DNA from: Lentzea atacamensis
GTDB taxonomy: Bacteria > Actinomycetota > Actinomycetes > Mycobacteriales > Pseudonocardiaceae
Reading direction: 5' to 3'
DNA: 64,000 nt
NCBI RefSeq assembly: GCF_003269295.1
Contig: NZ_QLTT01000007.1
Location: forward strand, 310,001 to 374,000
Position numbers and translations under genes: made by a program. The notes beneath the pieces are model-generated. The model saw only the letters and a program-made list of their open reading frames with translations, did no database searches and was not told the origin of the DNA. Numbering within the stretch: position 1 is the stretch's first letter; each line of letters opens with the position of its first letter. This document shows positions 46,146 to 54,813 of the stretch, in pieces.

Positions 46146-46659
46146 TCACGTCTGTGCGCTGAACGCCTCGACATCGTCGACATCCACCGCCACAAGGAAC
46201 TCTTCCCCCAGCGTCGCGGCCCGCTCGTCGGTGTTGTAGTCAACGCAGATGCGCCAGCGTTCGTCTGTGCGTCGCGCCTATGTGTGGAAGCGGCCGTAGA
46301 ACGTGCGCTCGTCGCCGTCAGCATGCTTGGACACGATCTGGAAGATGCCGCGCTCGCTCGCGACTTCCTTTGAAGCGATGCGCTCGACGACTGGAACGAG
46401 ATGGTCACGCTGCTGCCGCGGTCCGCGAGCTCCGCGAACCACTTCTCGGTCTGGTTGGAGTAGCCGCGAACCCGAACACCTGCTTGGCCGGCCCGCCCGC
46501 GCCCGCGCGGATCAGCTCCGGCGCGTACAGGTCCAGGAACGCCGACACATCCATCCTCGAGTAGGCGAGCCGGAACGGGGGCCAGATGTCGTTGTTGAGC
46601 TGCCGCAACAGGTCGATGTCCGCGCGTCCGAAGCTAGCGCGGACACACCCGAACAGCAC
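46146..46659 (-). pseudogene. SnoaL-like (NTF2-fold) protein, multiply frameshifted
   Basis: The minus strand holds pieces of one protein in successive frames. The first is LLRQLNNDIWPPFRLAYSR, DVSAFLDLYAPELIRAGAGG and KQVFGF. The next is GYSNQTEKWFAELADRGSSV, then ERIASKEVASERGIFQIVSK and DGDERTFYGRF. The last is ERWRICVDYNTDERAATLGE and EFLVAVDVDDVEAFSAQT. Put together this is an NTF2-like fold of about 165 residues. At least three frameshifts or stops break it, so it is a decayed gene or badly mis-sequenced. It sits between lspA and the GH4 gene. Confidence 0.7.
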
Positions 46660-46719
46660 TCAGCGGCCCACTGTCGGCGCGAGGATCTGGAAACGCCGTG
46701 GGCGCGCTTCACCGACCGC

Positions 46720-48015
46720 TCATCGTGCACCGAATACATCAGACAGCAGTGGGTGACTGTCGACGATCTTGCGGGCGACGTTGACGGAGTCGACCAGCGG
46801 ATGCAGCGCCAGTGCTTTCACCGCGTGTGCGCGCTCGCCGCTGATGGCTGCCTGGATGGTGGCGCGCTCGACGACCTTAAGAGCGGTGACGAGTCCGACG
46901 CCCTCGTCAGGAACCTGGCTGACCGCGACAGGCCGCGCGCCGTTGGCGTCGACGACGCTCGGCACCTCGACGATGGCGTCGGCATCCAGGCATGACAACG
47001 TCGTCTTGTTCGGTACGTTGAGGATCAAGGTGGTTCGTTTGTTTGACGCGATTGCGTGCATCAGGTCGAGTGCGACCCGCTCATAGCCCCCGCCGTCGAG
47101 GTCGTTGGTGTCGCGTTCGTCGTCGCGGGTCTCGGCCATGTATGACTGTTCGCGCTCGAGGCGCGTCCGATGCCAGCTCTCCAACGACGGCGCCGCGTAG
47201 AACTGTTTTTGCTGCTCCAGCAAGAACGCCCCGCGCGATGCGCCGGACTCCACCGCCTCGCGCGTGAAGTAGTAGTAGTGCAGGTACTCGTTGGGAATCG
47301 CACCCAGCGTCCGCAGCCACTCGGCTCCGAAGAGCTTGCCCTCTTCGAACGACTCGAGCCGCTCGGTATCGGCAAGCAGACCTGGCAACACGTCTCGCCC
47401 CTGCACGCGAACGCCCCGCAGCCAGCCGAGGTGGTTCAGTCCGGCGTAGTCGAGCCACGCGTCCTCAAGATCGGCACCGACCGCGCGTGCCACTCGCCTG
47501 CCGAGGCCGACGGGGGAGTCGCAGATGCCGATGACGCGGTTACCGAGGTGTGCCGACATCGCCTCGGTGACCATGCCGGCGGGGTTGGTGAAGTTGATGA
47601 CCCACGCGTCCGGCGCGTGAACTGATATACGACGTGCGATGTCGAGCGCGACGGGCATGGTCCGCAGACCGTATGCAACGCCGCCCGCGCCGACCGTCTC
47701 CTGTCCGAGCACCCCGCAGCCCGCGGCGACGCTTTCGTCGGCCGCGCGCCCGTCGAGCCCGCCGACCCGGATCGCGGAGAACACGAAGTCCGCGCCGCGC
47801 AACGCTTCGTCGAGGTCCGTCGACGTCGTCACGGTCGGCGCATCCGATATATCAGTCGCCAGCTCGGCCAGCACGCCACCGACCGCGACGAGCCGGGCGG
47901 CGTCGAGATCGTGGAGCACGACCTCGGTGACGCGGCCGGGCGACCGATCGGCGAGCAGCGCGCGGTATACGAGTGGTACGCGGAATCCACCGCCGCCCAG
48001 GATGACCAGCCTCAT
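46720..48015 (-). CDS. Glycoside hydrolase family 4 enzyme (6-phospho-beta-glucosidase type)
   Basis: 431 residues from ATG 48015, overlapping the deoR-type stop (ATGA). The NAD-binding start is VILGGGGFRVP. Metal and catalytic residues of GH4 are C165 (GICDSP), N144 (NFTNP) and H195 (GLNHLGW). GH4 enzymes hydrolyse glycosides by an NAD-dependent redox and elimination path with Mn2+. The sequence suits a 6-phospho-beta-glucosidase, but no PTS is in view and the adjacent ABC permease is broken. Motif copies at 47846 (TDIS) and 47624 (RISV) lie inside. Confidence 0.9.
   Translation of the reverse strand: MRLVILGGGGFRVPLVYRALLADRSPGRVTEVVLHDLDAARLVAVGGVLAELATDISDAPTVTTSTDLDEALRGADFVFSAIRVGGLDGRAADESVAAGCGVLGQETVGAGGVAYGLRTMPVALDIARRISVHAPDAWVINFTNPAGMVTEAMSAHLGNRVIGICDSPVGLGRRVARAVGADLEDAWLDYAGLNHLGWLRGVRVQGRDVLPGLLADTERLESFEEGKLFGAEWLRTLGAIPNEYLHYYYFTREAVESGASRGAFLLEQQKQFYAAPSLESWHRTRLEREQSYMAETRDDERDTNDLDGGGYERVALDLMHAIASNKRTTLILNVPNKTTLSCLDADAIVEVPSVVDANGARPVAVSQVPDEGVGLVTALKVVERATIQAAISGERAHAVKALALHPLVDSVNVARKIVDSHPLLSDVFGAR
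47846..47853 (+). repeat. GATATATC motif inside the GH4 gene
   Basis: TCCGATATATCAGTC; on the minus strand it encodes Thr-Asp-Ile-Ser with ATA. A related GATATAC lies at 47624. Confidence 0.7.
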
Positions 48016-48764
48016 GCCTGAACCACGTCCACTCCGGCCTCCTGCAATGCGATCCGCGTCGCCGGGTCGGCCGACGCGGTGGTGACGACGGCGTCGAGGT
48101 CGTCGGGTCCGCAAACGCGTGCGACGCCGACCCCGGGAAACTTCCCGCCGTCCGCGACGAGCACGACCTGGTCCTCCGCGGCCTTGATCATGGCCCGTTT
48201 GAGCGGCACTTCGACGAGTGTCGTATCCATGACGGCGCCGTCGCCCCGCACCCCGCTCGTGCCGAGGAACAGCCGGCCCGCGTGCACCTGCCGGAGGTTG
48301 TCCTCGGTGAGGAATCCGACCAGGGAGTGGTAGCGCCGACGCACCATGCCGCCGAGCAGGACGAGCTCGACGTCGGCGTCGTCGCGCAGCTCGTCGAACA
48401 CGGCGAGGTTGCTCGTGATGACGGTGATCCGCTTGCCGTGGAGATGATGGGCGAGCCGGTGCATCGTCGTGCCGATGTCGAGCAGCACGGTCTCGCCGTC
48501 CTGGACCATCGCGGCGGCTGTGCGTGCCACGGAGTCTTTGTCTTCGGCGCGTTCAGTGGCGACCTGCGCGAACGGGTCGTCGTCGTCGAGCGTCATCGCT
48601 CCGCCGTACACACGGGTCAACTTGCCGTCGGCGTCGAGCTGCTCGAGGTCGCGGCGGATCGTCGCCTGACTGACGCCGAGCTTGTCGGCGAGCGAACGCA
48701 CCTCGCTCGGACCGTCCGTGCGCAGTGTGCGCAGGATCAGCTCGCGTCTGCTCTGGGCAAGCAT
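48012..48764 (-). CDS. DeoR-family regulator
   Basis: 250 residues from ATG 48764. The N-terminal HTH (RSLADKLGVSQATIRRDLEQL) and the C-terminal sugar-phosphate sensor domain (DIGTTMHRLAHHL, FLGTSGVRGDG, ADGGKFP) are complete. It likely represses the downstream GH4 gene and the decayed ABC sugar genes, responding to a sugar phosphate. It overlaps the GH4 start by four bases. Confidence 0.9.
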   Translation of the reverse strand: MLAQSRRELILRTLRTDGPSEVRSLADKLGVSQATIRRDLEQLDADGKLTRVYGGAMTLDDDDPFAQVATERAEDKDSVARTAAAMVQDGETVLLDIGTTMHRLAHHLHGKRITVITSNLAVFDELRDDADVELVLLGGMVRRRYHSLVGFLTEDNLRQVHAGRLFLGTSGVRGDGAVMDTTLVEVPLKRAMIKAAEDQVVLVADGGKFPGVGVARVCGPDDLDAVVTTASADPATRIALQEAGVDVVQA

Positions 48765-48871
48765 GCCGCCACCGTACAACCGAGGTCGCTCAGACTTGAG
48801 CAAACTCTTGCCAGCTCGTGCACACCAGGCGCACGCTTCCGCACGACCTTGGAAGGGGTCGGCAGCTTTCT

Positions 48872-49328
48872 GCGATCCCGCAGCTCGTGGTGATGGCGCA
48901 GTTCGGCTAGGTCGGGTCGCTGAAAGCGCTGATCGTGCCAGCGGTGATCAACGTGGTCGGCATCTTCTGGCTGCGTCAGCACATTTCAGGTGCGGTGCAC
49001 GACGAATTGCCGGAGGCGGCGCGGCTCGACGGCTGTGGATTCTCCCGGCAGTACTGGCCCGTCGAACTGCCGGTGGTGCGTCCGGCGCTCGCGTTCCTCG
49101 GGATCTTCACGTTCATCAGCGTGTGGAACGACTGTCTGTGGCCGCTGGTCGACCCGGACCGGGTGGCGCTTCAGGTCGCGTTGGACCAGCTCAACCGCAC
49201 GCACGACACCGACTACGGCAATGCTGATGGCGGGAACGGTGCTTGCGGTGATACCGCTGCTGGTCGTCTTCCTCGTCGGCGCGCGCAATTTCATCGCGGA
49301 TCTGGCAACGGGTGCCGTGCGCGGTTGA
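48872..49328 (+). pseudogene. Carbohydrate ABC transporter permease (MalG/AraQ type), decayed
   Basis: The C-terminal half of a sugar permease: IPQLVVMAQFG, stop, VGSLKALIVPAVINVVGIFW, then ELPEAARLDGCGFSRQYWPV (the EAA coupling loop), FLGIFTFISVWNDCLWPLVD, and after a frameshift near 49220 MLMAGTVLAVIPLLVV to GAVRG. An in-frame TAG at 48908 and the frameshift make it non-functional; the N-terminal half is missing. It lies divergent from the DeoR-GH4 pair, so a sugar uptake operon has been lost. No partner permease or binding protein remains. Confidence 0.8.
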
Positions 49329-49329
49329 T

Positions 49330-49399
49330 CTGTGATACAAAGAATGGCTTTGTATTTTCGGAATGAATTTTCCGGGAAGACAGAATTATTGTATCACAG
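49330..49399. promoter_or_regulatory. AT-rich inverted repeats upstream of helR
   Basis: CTGTGATACAA (49330-49340) and TTGTATCACAG (49389-49399) are perfect 11-base inverted arms 48 bases apart. A nested TACAAAG/CTTTGTA (49336-49354) can form a small hairpin. The region is strikingly AT-rich for this genome and probably holds the helR promoter and an operator. Confidence 0.55.
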
Positions 49400-49407
49400 G
49401 GGGCAAG

Positions 49408-51432
49408 GTGTTGGCGAGCGAACAGGCACGGATCACCTCTCTGTATGAAAAGCTCGATCAGGAACGGAACAAAGCGGTCGCTGACCTTGCGGCCGCGTTG
49501 CGGGACAACCTCATCCAGAGGCTGGACCGCGAAGCCGCTGTCGGCGTGCTGACCAGGGAAGTCGCGAAGTACAGCGCGGCGGAGGAGGGGCTGGTCTTCG
49601 GTCGCATCGACTCGGAGAAGGGCGAACGCACTTACATCGGACGCGTCGGCTTGTTCGACGACGACTTCGAACCGCTGTTGCTGGACTGGCGTGCACCGGC
49701 AGCACGGCCGTTCTACACCGCGACCGCCGCGAACCCGGAAGGCCTGGTGCTGCGGCGCCACTTCCGCGTTCGAGACCGGGAGCTGCGCGATTTCCACGAC
49801 GACGAACTGCTGACCGACACGACAGCATTGCTCGACGCCCTCAACGCGCCGCGGACCGCGACTATGCGCGACATCGTCGCGACCATCCAGGCCGAGCAGG
49901 ACGAGATCATCCGCTACTCGGGCCCCGGCGTACTGGTGATCGAGGGCGGTCCGGGTACCGGCAAGACCGCCGTGGCCCTGCATCGGGTGGCATACCTGCT
50001 GTACACGCGTCGTGAACGCCTGTCGCGGCACGGTGTGCTGATCGTCGGCCCGCACACCGGCTTCCTCCGCTACGTCGGCGACGTCCTGCCGTCGCTGGGG
50101 GAGACCGACGTTGTGTTCGCGACGCCAGGCGAGTTCTACCCCGGTGTCTTCGCCGACGTCGAGGACACCCCGTCGTTGCAACGACTGAAAGGCGATATAT
50201 CAGTTCTGGATCTGCTGGCAGTCGCCGTCGCCGACCGTCAGGAGCTTCCCGACGACCCCATCGAGATTGAGCTGGAGGACGTCGTCGTCCCGCTCGACGC
50301 GCACGTCGCCGCCGTCGCGCGAGAGAAGACGCGCTACTACGGACTACCGCACAACGCCGCCCGCAAGTACTTCTTCCTCGCGCTCGCCGAGGAACTCGTC
50401 GCGCCGGCGTTGCGGCTCATCGGCGTTGACTGGCCGGAGATCGAGGAGGACGTGCGCCACGAGTTGCGCCACAGCGCGGCGTTGCGCGACGCCGTCGACC
50501 GGTTGTGGCCACAGCTCACGCCGGAACAGCTGCTCGCCGACCTGTATGCGGGCCGGTGCTTCCGGATCGGCGTGCCGGAGCTGTACCGGGAGAACTCCGA
50601 AGCGTGGACGGTGTCCGATGTGCCGTTGCTCGATGAGCTCGCTGAACTGCTCGGGTCCGACGGCGCCGCGGAGCGCGCGGCAAAGCGTGAGGAGGAGGAA
50701 CAGCTCGAATACGCACGCGGCGTCATGGACGTCCTGTCGATCGACGAACGCGCGGACGATGACGAGTACATCGTCACCGACTTCGTCAACGCAGACGTGC
50801 TGGCCGTCCGGCATGAGATGCGCGACCACCGCTCTCTCGCCGAACGAGCCGCCTCCGACCGCACGTGGACATACGGCCACGTCGTCGTCGACGAGGCGCA
50901 GGAACTGTCCGCAATGGACTGGCGCGTACTGCTGCGGCGGTGCCCCAACAGGTCCATGACCGTCGTGGGCGACCTGGCCCAGCGTCAGGCCGCGGGTGGT
51001 GTCCGGAGCTGGGGTTCGGTGTTCGAGCGGTTCACCTACCGGCGGCTGGAGGTCAACTACCGCACGCCCGGCGAGATCATGGCCGTCGCCACGCCTGTCC
51101 TGAAGCTCGTCGACCCCGATGCGTCGGCGCCCGTGTCGGTGCGCAAGACCGGCGTCCGCCCGTGGGCGCGCCGCGTGACTGATATATCGGCGGCCGTGCG
51201 CGACGAACTCGACGCGCACGCCGATGTGCGCGACGGCCGCACGATCGCTGTCATCGGCGGCGGTTGGATGTCGCCGCGTGCGTCGAAGGGGCTGGAGTTC
51301 GACGTCGTCATCGTCGTCGAACCGCAACACATGTCGCCCAGCGAGCTGTATGTGGCGCTGACGAGGGCGACACAACGACTCGGCGTCCTGCACACCGAGC
51401 CGTTGCCGCGCCACCTACGAAGTCTCCTCTGA
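49408..51432 (+). CDS. helR: HelD/HelR-type RNA polymerase-associated superfamily I ATPase
   Basis: 674 residues from GTG 49408, chosen for AGGGGG upstream; ATG 49363 is possible but lies inside the repeat region. A coiled-coil N-terminus (about 1-50) precedes the UvrD-like ATPase: Walker A EGGPGTGKT (179-187), Walker B VVDEAQEL near 505 and motif VALTRA near the end. HelD/HelR proteins pull stalled RNA polymerase from DNA; actinobacterial HelR also displaces rifamycin from polymerase and gives tolerance. Two GATATATC motifs lie inside (50194 and 51181). The end overlaps cutA by 18 bases on the other strand. Confidence 0.88.
   Translation: MLASEQARITSLYEKLDQERNKAVADLAAALRDNLIQRLDREAAVGVLTREVAKYSAAEEGLVFGRIDSEKGERTYIGRVGLFDDDFEPLLLDWRAPAARPFYTATAANPEGLVLRRHFRVRDRELRDFHDDELLTDTTALLDALNAPRTATMRDIVATIQAEQDEIIRYSGPGVLVIEGGPGTGKTAVALHRVAYLLYTRRERLSRHGVLIVGPHTGFLRYVGDVLPSLGETDVVFATPGEFYPGVFADVEDTPSLQRLKGDISVLDLLAVAVADRQELPDDPIEIELEDVVVPLDAHVAAVAREKTRYYGLPHNAARKYFFLALAEELVAPALRLIGVDWPEIEEDVRHELRHSAALRDAVDRLWPQLTPEQLLADLYAGRCFRIGVPELYRENSEAWTVSDVPLLDELAELLGSDGAAERAAKREEEEQLEYARGVMDVLSIDERADDDEYIVTDFVNADVLAVRHEMRDHRSLAERAASDRTWTYGHVVVDEAQELSAMDWRVLLRRCPNRSMTVVGDLAQRQAAGGVRSWGSVFERFTYRRLEVNYRTPGEIMAVATPVLKLVDPDASAPVSVRKTGVRPWARRVTDISAAVRDELDAHADVRDGRTIAVIGGGWMSPRASKGLEFDVVIVVEPQHMSPSELYVALTRATQRLGVLHTEPLPRHLRSLL
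50194..50201 (+). repeat. GATATATC motif inside helR (first)
   Basis: GGCGATATATCAGTTC encodes Gly-Asp-Ile-Ser-Val with ATA. Confidence 0.7.
51181..51188 (-). repeat. GATATATC motif inside helR (second)
   Basis: GACTGATATATCGGC encodes Thr-Asp-Ile-Ser with ATA; opposite orientation from the first helR copy. Confidence 0.7.
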
Positions 51433-51729
51433 CACCCAAGCGAGGTAGTCATCGCTGCCTCCGATCACGGGGGTGACGACGACCTCGGGCACGTCATAGG
51501 TGTGATGCGCTTTGATGTGCTCGACGAGTTCGTCGGCGCGGATGGCGGACGTCTTCACGACGCACTGCCATTCCGCGTCGACGCGCACCTCGCCCTCCCA
51601 CCGGTAGACGCTCCGAATCGGCACGATCTGCACGCACGCGCCGAGCCGTGCCTCGACGATGCCCTTCGCCAGCGACTCCGCGGCCTCTTCCGAGTCGACG
51701 GTCGTCGTCACCACGCACGCACTACTCAT
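51415..51729 (-). CDS. cutA: CutA1 divalent-cation tolerance protein
   Basis: 104 residues. The fold signature VVTTTVDSEEAAESLAKGIV, LGACVQIVPIRSVYRWEGEV and HTYDVPEVVV is complete. CutA1 is a stable trimer; its physiological role is debated (copper tolerance or a PII-like sensor). Start ATG overlaps the add stop (ATGA), so it is co-translated with add. Confidence 0.93.
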   Translation of the reverse strand: MSSACVVTTTVDSEEAAESLAKGIVEARLGACVQIVPIRSVYRWEGEVRVDAEWQCVVKTSAIRADELVEHIKAHHTYDVPEVVVTPVIGGSDDYLAWVSEETS

Positions 51730-52727
51730 AGGGCGTCGATCTCCTTCAGCAACTGGTCCTTCAACTCGGCCGGCGCGAACGACGCCCGGACCGCCGCCCG
51801 TGCGAGGCCGGCGAGCTCGTCGCGGCCGAACCCGAACCGTTCATGACACACCAGGTACTCGCGGTCCAGGTCGGTGTGGAACATGCCGGGGTCGTCGGTG
51901 CTGATCGTCACCGGCACACCGGCCTCCACGAGCCGCGGCAAGTGGTGCTCGTCCAGCGACTTCACCGCGCCGGTGCGGATGTTGGACGTCGGGCACACCT
52001 CCACGACGATGCCCTCGCCGGCGAGATGCCGCAGCAGTTCCGGATCCTGCACCGCGCTCACGCCGTGCCCGATCCGTTCTGCCTGCAGATCGTGCACTGC
52101 GGCCCAAATCTCGCTGGGCGGCGTCGTCTCGCCAGCGTGCGGCACCATGTGCAGCCCCGCGTCGCGCGCCATCGCGAACGCCTCCCGGAACTTCGTCCGC
52201 GGCGAGTCCGACTCGAAGCCGCCCAGCCCGAACCCGACCAGTCCCTCCGGCCGGTACTCGGACGCGAACCGCGCACTCGTCATACCCCAGTCGCGGTCCC
52301 AGATACCGGGGACGTCGAAGATCCACTGCAGCGCTACGCCGTGCACGGCGAGTGCTTCCTTGCGGCCGGCGTCCAGCGCCTCGACGAGTTCGTCGGGTGC
52401 GATGCCCGCCCGCAGATGACTCGTCGCGCTGATCGTCAACTCTGCATATCGGATATTGGTTCGCGCGGCGTCACGTGCGTATCCGACGACGAGAGTGCGG
52501 ACGTCCTCTCCCGTCGTGACGAGGTCGTTGACGACTCCATACACGTTGATGAAGTGCCGAAAGTCCGTGAACTCGTAGAACTTCCGCAGCGCGGCCTCGT
52601 CGGTCGGCACCGGCCCGTCGGGGTGGTTGCGGGCGAGTGCGAGGACGGTGTCGACGGAAGCCGCGCCCACGAGGTGGACATGAAGCTCGGCCTTCGGCAG
52701 CGTGTGGACGAAGTCGGAAATGTGCAC
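51726..52727 (-). CDS. add: Adenosine deaminase
   Basis: 333 residues from GTG 52727; the longer frame crosses the divergent promoter. Zinc and catalytic residues are evident: H16 and H18 (LHVHLVG), HAGET near 200, the histidine in ERIGHGV, and the DD in STDDPGMF near 280. It converts adenosine to inosine for purine salvage. Operon add-cutA. A weak AT-rich patch (CATATCGGATATTGG) at 52445 encodes NIRYAE. Confidence 0.92.
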   Translation of the reverse strand: MHISDFVHTLPKAELHVHLVGAASVDTVLALARNHPDGPVPTDEAALRKFYEFTDFRHFINVYGVVNDLVTTGEDVRTLVVGYARDAARTNIRYAELTISATSHLRAGIAPDELVEALDAGRKEALAVHGVALQWIFDVPGIWDRDWGMTSARFASEYRPEGLVGFGLGGFESDSPRTKFREAFAMARDAGLHMVPHAGETTPPSEIWAAVHDLQAERIGHGVSAVQDPELLRHLAGEGIVVEVCPTSNIRTGAVKSLDEHHLPRLVEAGVPVTISTDDPGMFHTDLDREYLVCHERFGFGRDELAGLARAAVRASFAPAELKDQLLKEIDAL

Positions 52728-52834
52728 GGCCCATGCTCTCAGGTCAAGAGCCGATCGACGGGTGACATGTCTTGCAGTCAAGGGGAAGGGTGCAGGGCGA
52801 ATCCCAGTACCTGGCCTTGCATTGGGGGTGCCTC

Positions 52835-54634
52835 GTGAGGGGCGCACGAAGAGTCGCACTGCTGACAGCGGTACTTGTCCTGCCCTTCCTGCCGGCGACG
52901 GCCCAAGCCGCCGAAGGGCCTGTGTTCAAGGACGGTGAGGCGCAGCCCGTCTTCGACCCGAAGGACGTGGTGAAGGAAAGCCTCTGGGTCCGGGCGCCGG
53001 TCGACAGCGACCGCGACGGCAAGGACGACGAGGTCTACGCCGAGGTCGTCCGGCCGCGCGCGACCGAACGCGGCCTCAAGGTCCCGGTCGTCTACATGGT
53101 CAGCCCGTACTTCTCGGGCGGTAACGACGTCGCCAACCACAACGTCGACGTCGAGCTGTACGTGCCTGACAAGCGCAACGGCCGTTTGCTGAAGGCCTCC
53201 GCCGACGAACGCGTCACGGCCGCTCTTGGCCCGAACCCGATCACGTCGACCCGTTACGAGGCTTACTTCATCGCACGCGGGTACGCCGTCGTCTACGCCG
53301 AGTCGCTCGGCACCGGCAAATCGACGGGCTGCCCGACGACGGGCGACGTCAACGAGACGATCGGCGCGCGTGTCGTCGTCGACTGGCTCAACGGCCGTGC
53401 GTCGGCGCGTACTGCCACCGGTGATGCCATCAAGGCGACTTGGTCGACCGGCAAGACCGGCATGATGGGCGTCTCCTACAACGGAACATTGCCCAACGCC
53501 GTCGCCTCCACGGGTGTGCGCGGTCTGGAAGCCATCGTGCCGATCGCCGCGATTTCCAGCTGGTACGACTACTACCGCGCTGACGGCGCCGTGGTCGCCC
53601 CCGGCACGTTCCAGGGCGAGGACGCTGATGTGCTCGCCGAGTACGTCTACACGCGCGCGGACAAGGAGATCTGCAAGCCGATCATCGCTGAGATCGCCAA
53701 GGACCAGGACCGCATCACCGGCGACTACAGCGAGTTCTGGGACAAGCGGAACTACCTCAACGACGTCCGCAAGGTTCGTGCGGCCGTGCTGGCGGTGCAC
53801 GGGCTCAACGACTGGAACGTCAAGATGACGCACGTCGAGCAGTGGTACTCGGCGTTGAAGAAGGTCGGCGTGCCGCACAAGATCTGGCTGCACCAGTCCG
53901 GCCACACCGACGCCGACACGCTGCGTTCGGTCGAGTGGCGGCGCACGTTGAACCGCTGGTTCACGCAGTACCTCTGGGGTCACCGCAACGGTGTCCACAA
54001 GGAGCCTCGCGCGACGCTGCAGCGCGAGGACAAGACGTGGGTCGACGAGAAGGACTGGCCGGCACCCGGCACGTCCGACGTGCGGCTGCGACTGACTCCG
54101 GGCGGATCTGCCAAGGGAGGTCTGGGGATTCGGCCCGGCCACGGCGTGGAGAAGCTGACCGACGACGCGACGAAGACGGCGGAGTCGTTGATCGACCAGG
54201 CGTCCTCGCCGAACCGGCTTTCCTACACCTCGGAGCCGGCGCAGAAGCCGTTCCGACTCTCGGGCAAGTCGACCGCGCACCTGCGGATCGCGTTCGACCG
54301 CCCCGCGGCCAACGTGACGACGCTGCTCGTCGACCGTGCCCCGGACGGCAAGTCGCACGTCATCACCCGTGGTTCGACCGACCCGCAGAACCGCGAGCGG
54401 CCGGACAAGACCTCGCCGATCAAGCCGGGCAAGTTCTACGACGTCAGCGTGCCGATCGTGCCGGACGACTACGTCCTGAAGGCCGGTCACCGGCTCGAGT
54501 TCGTGCTGATCTCCAGCGACTACGACTACACGCTGCGACCGAAGCCGGGTGCCGGCCTTTCGCTGGACCTCGCCCGGACCTCTGTCGAGCTGCCGGTCGT
54601 CGGCGGCTGGCGCGCCGTGTTCCAGACGTTCTGA
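52835..54634 (+). CDS. Exported Xaa-Pro dipeptidyl-peptidase, S15 family
   Basis: 599 residues from GTG 52835. A signal peptide ends AQAAEGP (about 26). The alpha/beta-hydrolase has the nucleophile serine in GMMGVSYNG, and the catalytic His in LHQSGHTD. The C-terminal jelly-roll is the PepX-C domain (FDVSVPI-like strands, GHRLEFVLISSDYDY). It releases X-Pro dipeptides from the N-terminus of peptides outside the cell. Followed by a 16-bp terminator hairpin. Confidence 0.92.
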   Translation: MRGARRVALLTAVLVLPFLPATAQAAEGPVFKDGEAQPVFDPKDVVKESLWVRAPVDSDRDGKDDEVYAEVVRPRATERGLKVPVVYMVSPYFSGGNDVANHNVDVELYVPDKRNGRLLKASADERVTAALGPNPITSTRYEAYFIARGYAVVYAESLGTGKSTGCPTTGDVNETIGARVVVDWLNGRASARTATGDAIKATWSTGKTGMMGVSYNGTLPNAVASTGVRGLEAIVPIAAISSWYDYYRADGAVVAPGTFQGEDADVLAEYVYTRADKEICKPIIAEIAKDQDRITGDYSEFWDKRNYLNDVRKVRAAVLAVHGLNDWNVKMTHVEQWYSALKKVGVPHKIWLHQSGHTDADTLRSVEWRRTLNRWFTQYLWGHRNGVHKEPRATLQREDKTWVDEKDWPAPGTSDVRLRLTPGGSAKGGLGIRPGHGVEKLTDDATKTAESLIDQASSPNRLSYTSEPAQKPFRLSGKSTAHLRIAFDRPAANVTTLLVDRAPDGKSHVITRGSTDPQNRERPDKTSPIKPGKFYDVSVPIVPDDYVLKAGHRLEFVLISSDYDYTLRPKPGAGLSLDLARTSVELPVVGGWRAVFQTF

Positions 54635-54640
54635 CGTGAT

Positions 54641-54680
54641 GCCGCGCTTCGGTCCCCGATCGCTGGGACCGAAGCGCGGC
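54641..54680 (+). terminator. Terminator after the S15 peptidase gene
   Basis: A perfect 16-bp stem (54641-54656 with 54665-54680) and 8-base loop, 6 bases after the stop. Confidence 0.88.
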
Positions 54681-54813
54681 AACCTACCACCCACCTCCGA
54701 CAAAACCCCGCTCCCGAGCGCTCCAAGATCTCAACCTGTCCACACCCGCTGAGTTGTCCACAACTTCCCCGCCGGCCGGTCCCCCACCCCTCCCGGCCCG
54801 CCAATGTGGGCCC

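Noticed and set aside
54752..54760. TTGTCCACA, a DnaA box
   Set aside because: Single copy, not clustered with dnaA, dnaN or AT-rich unwinding sequence, so no origin is claimed.
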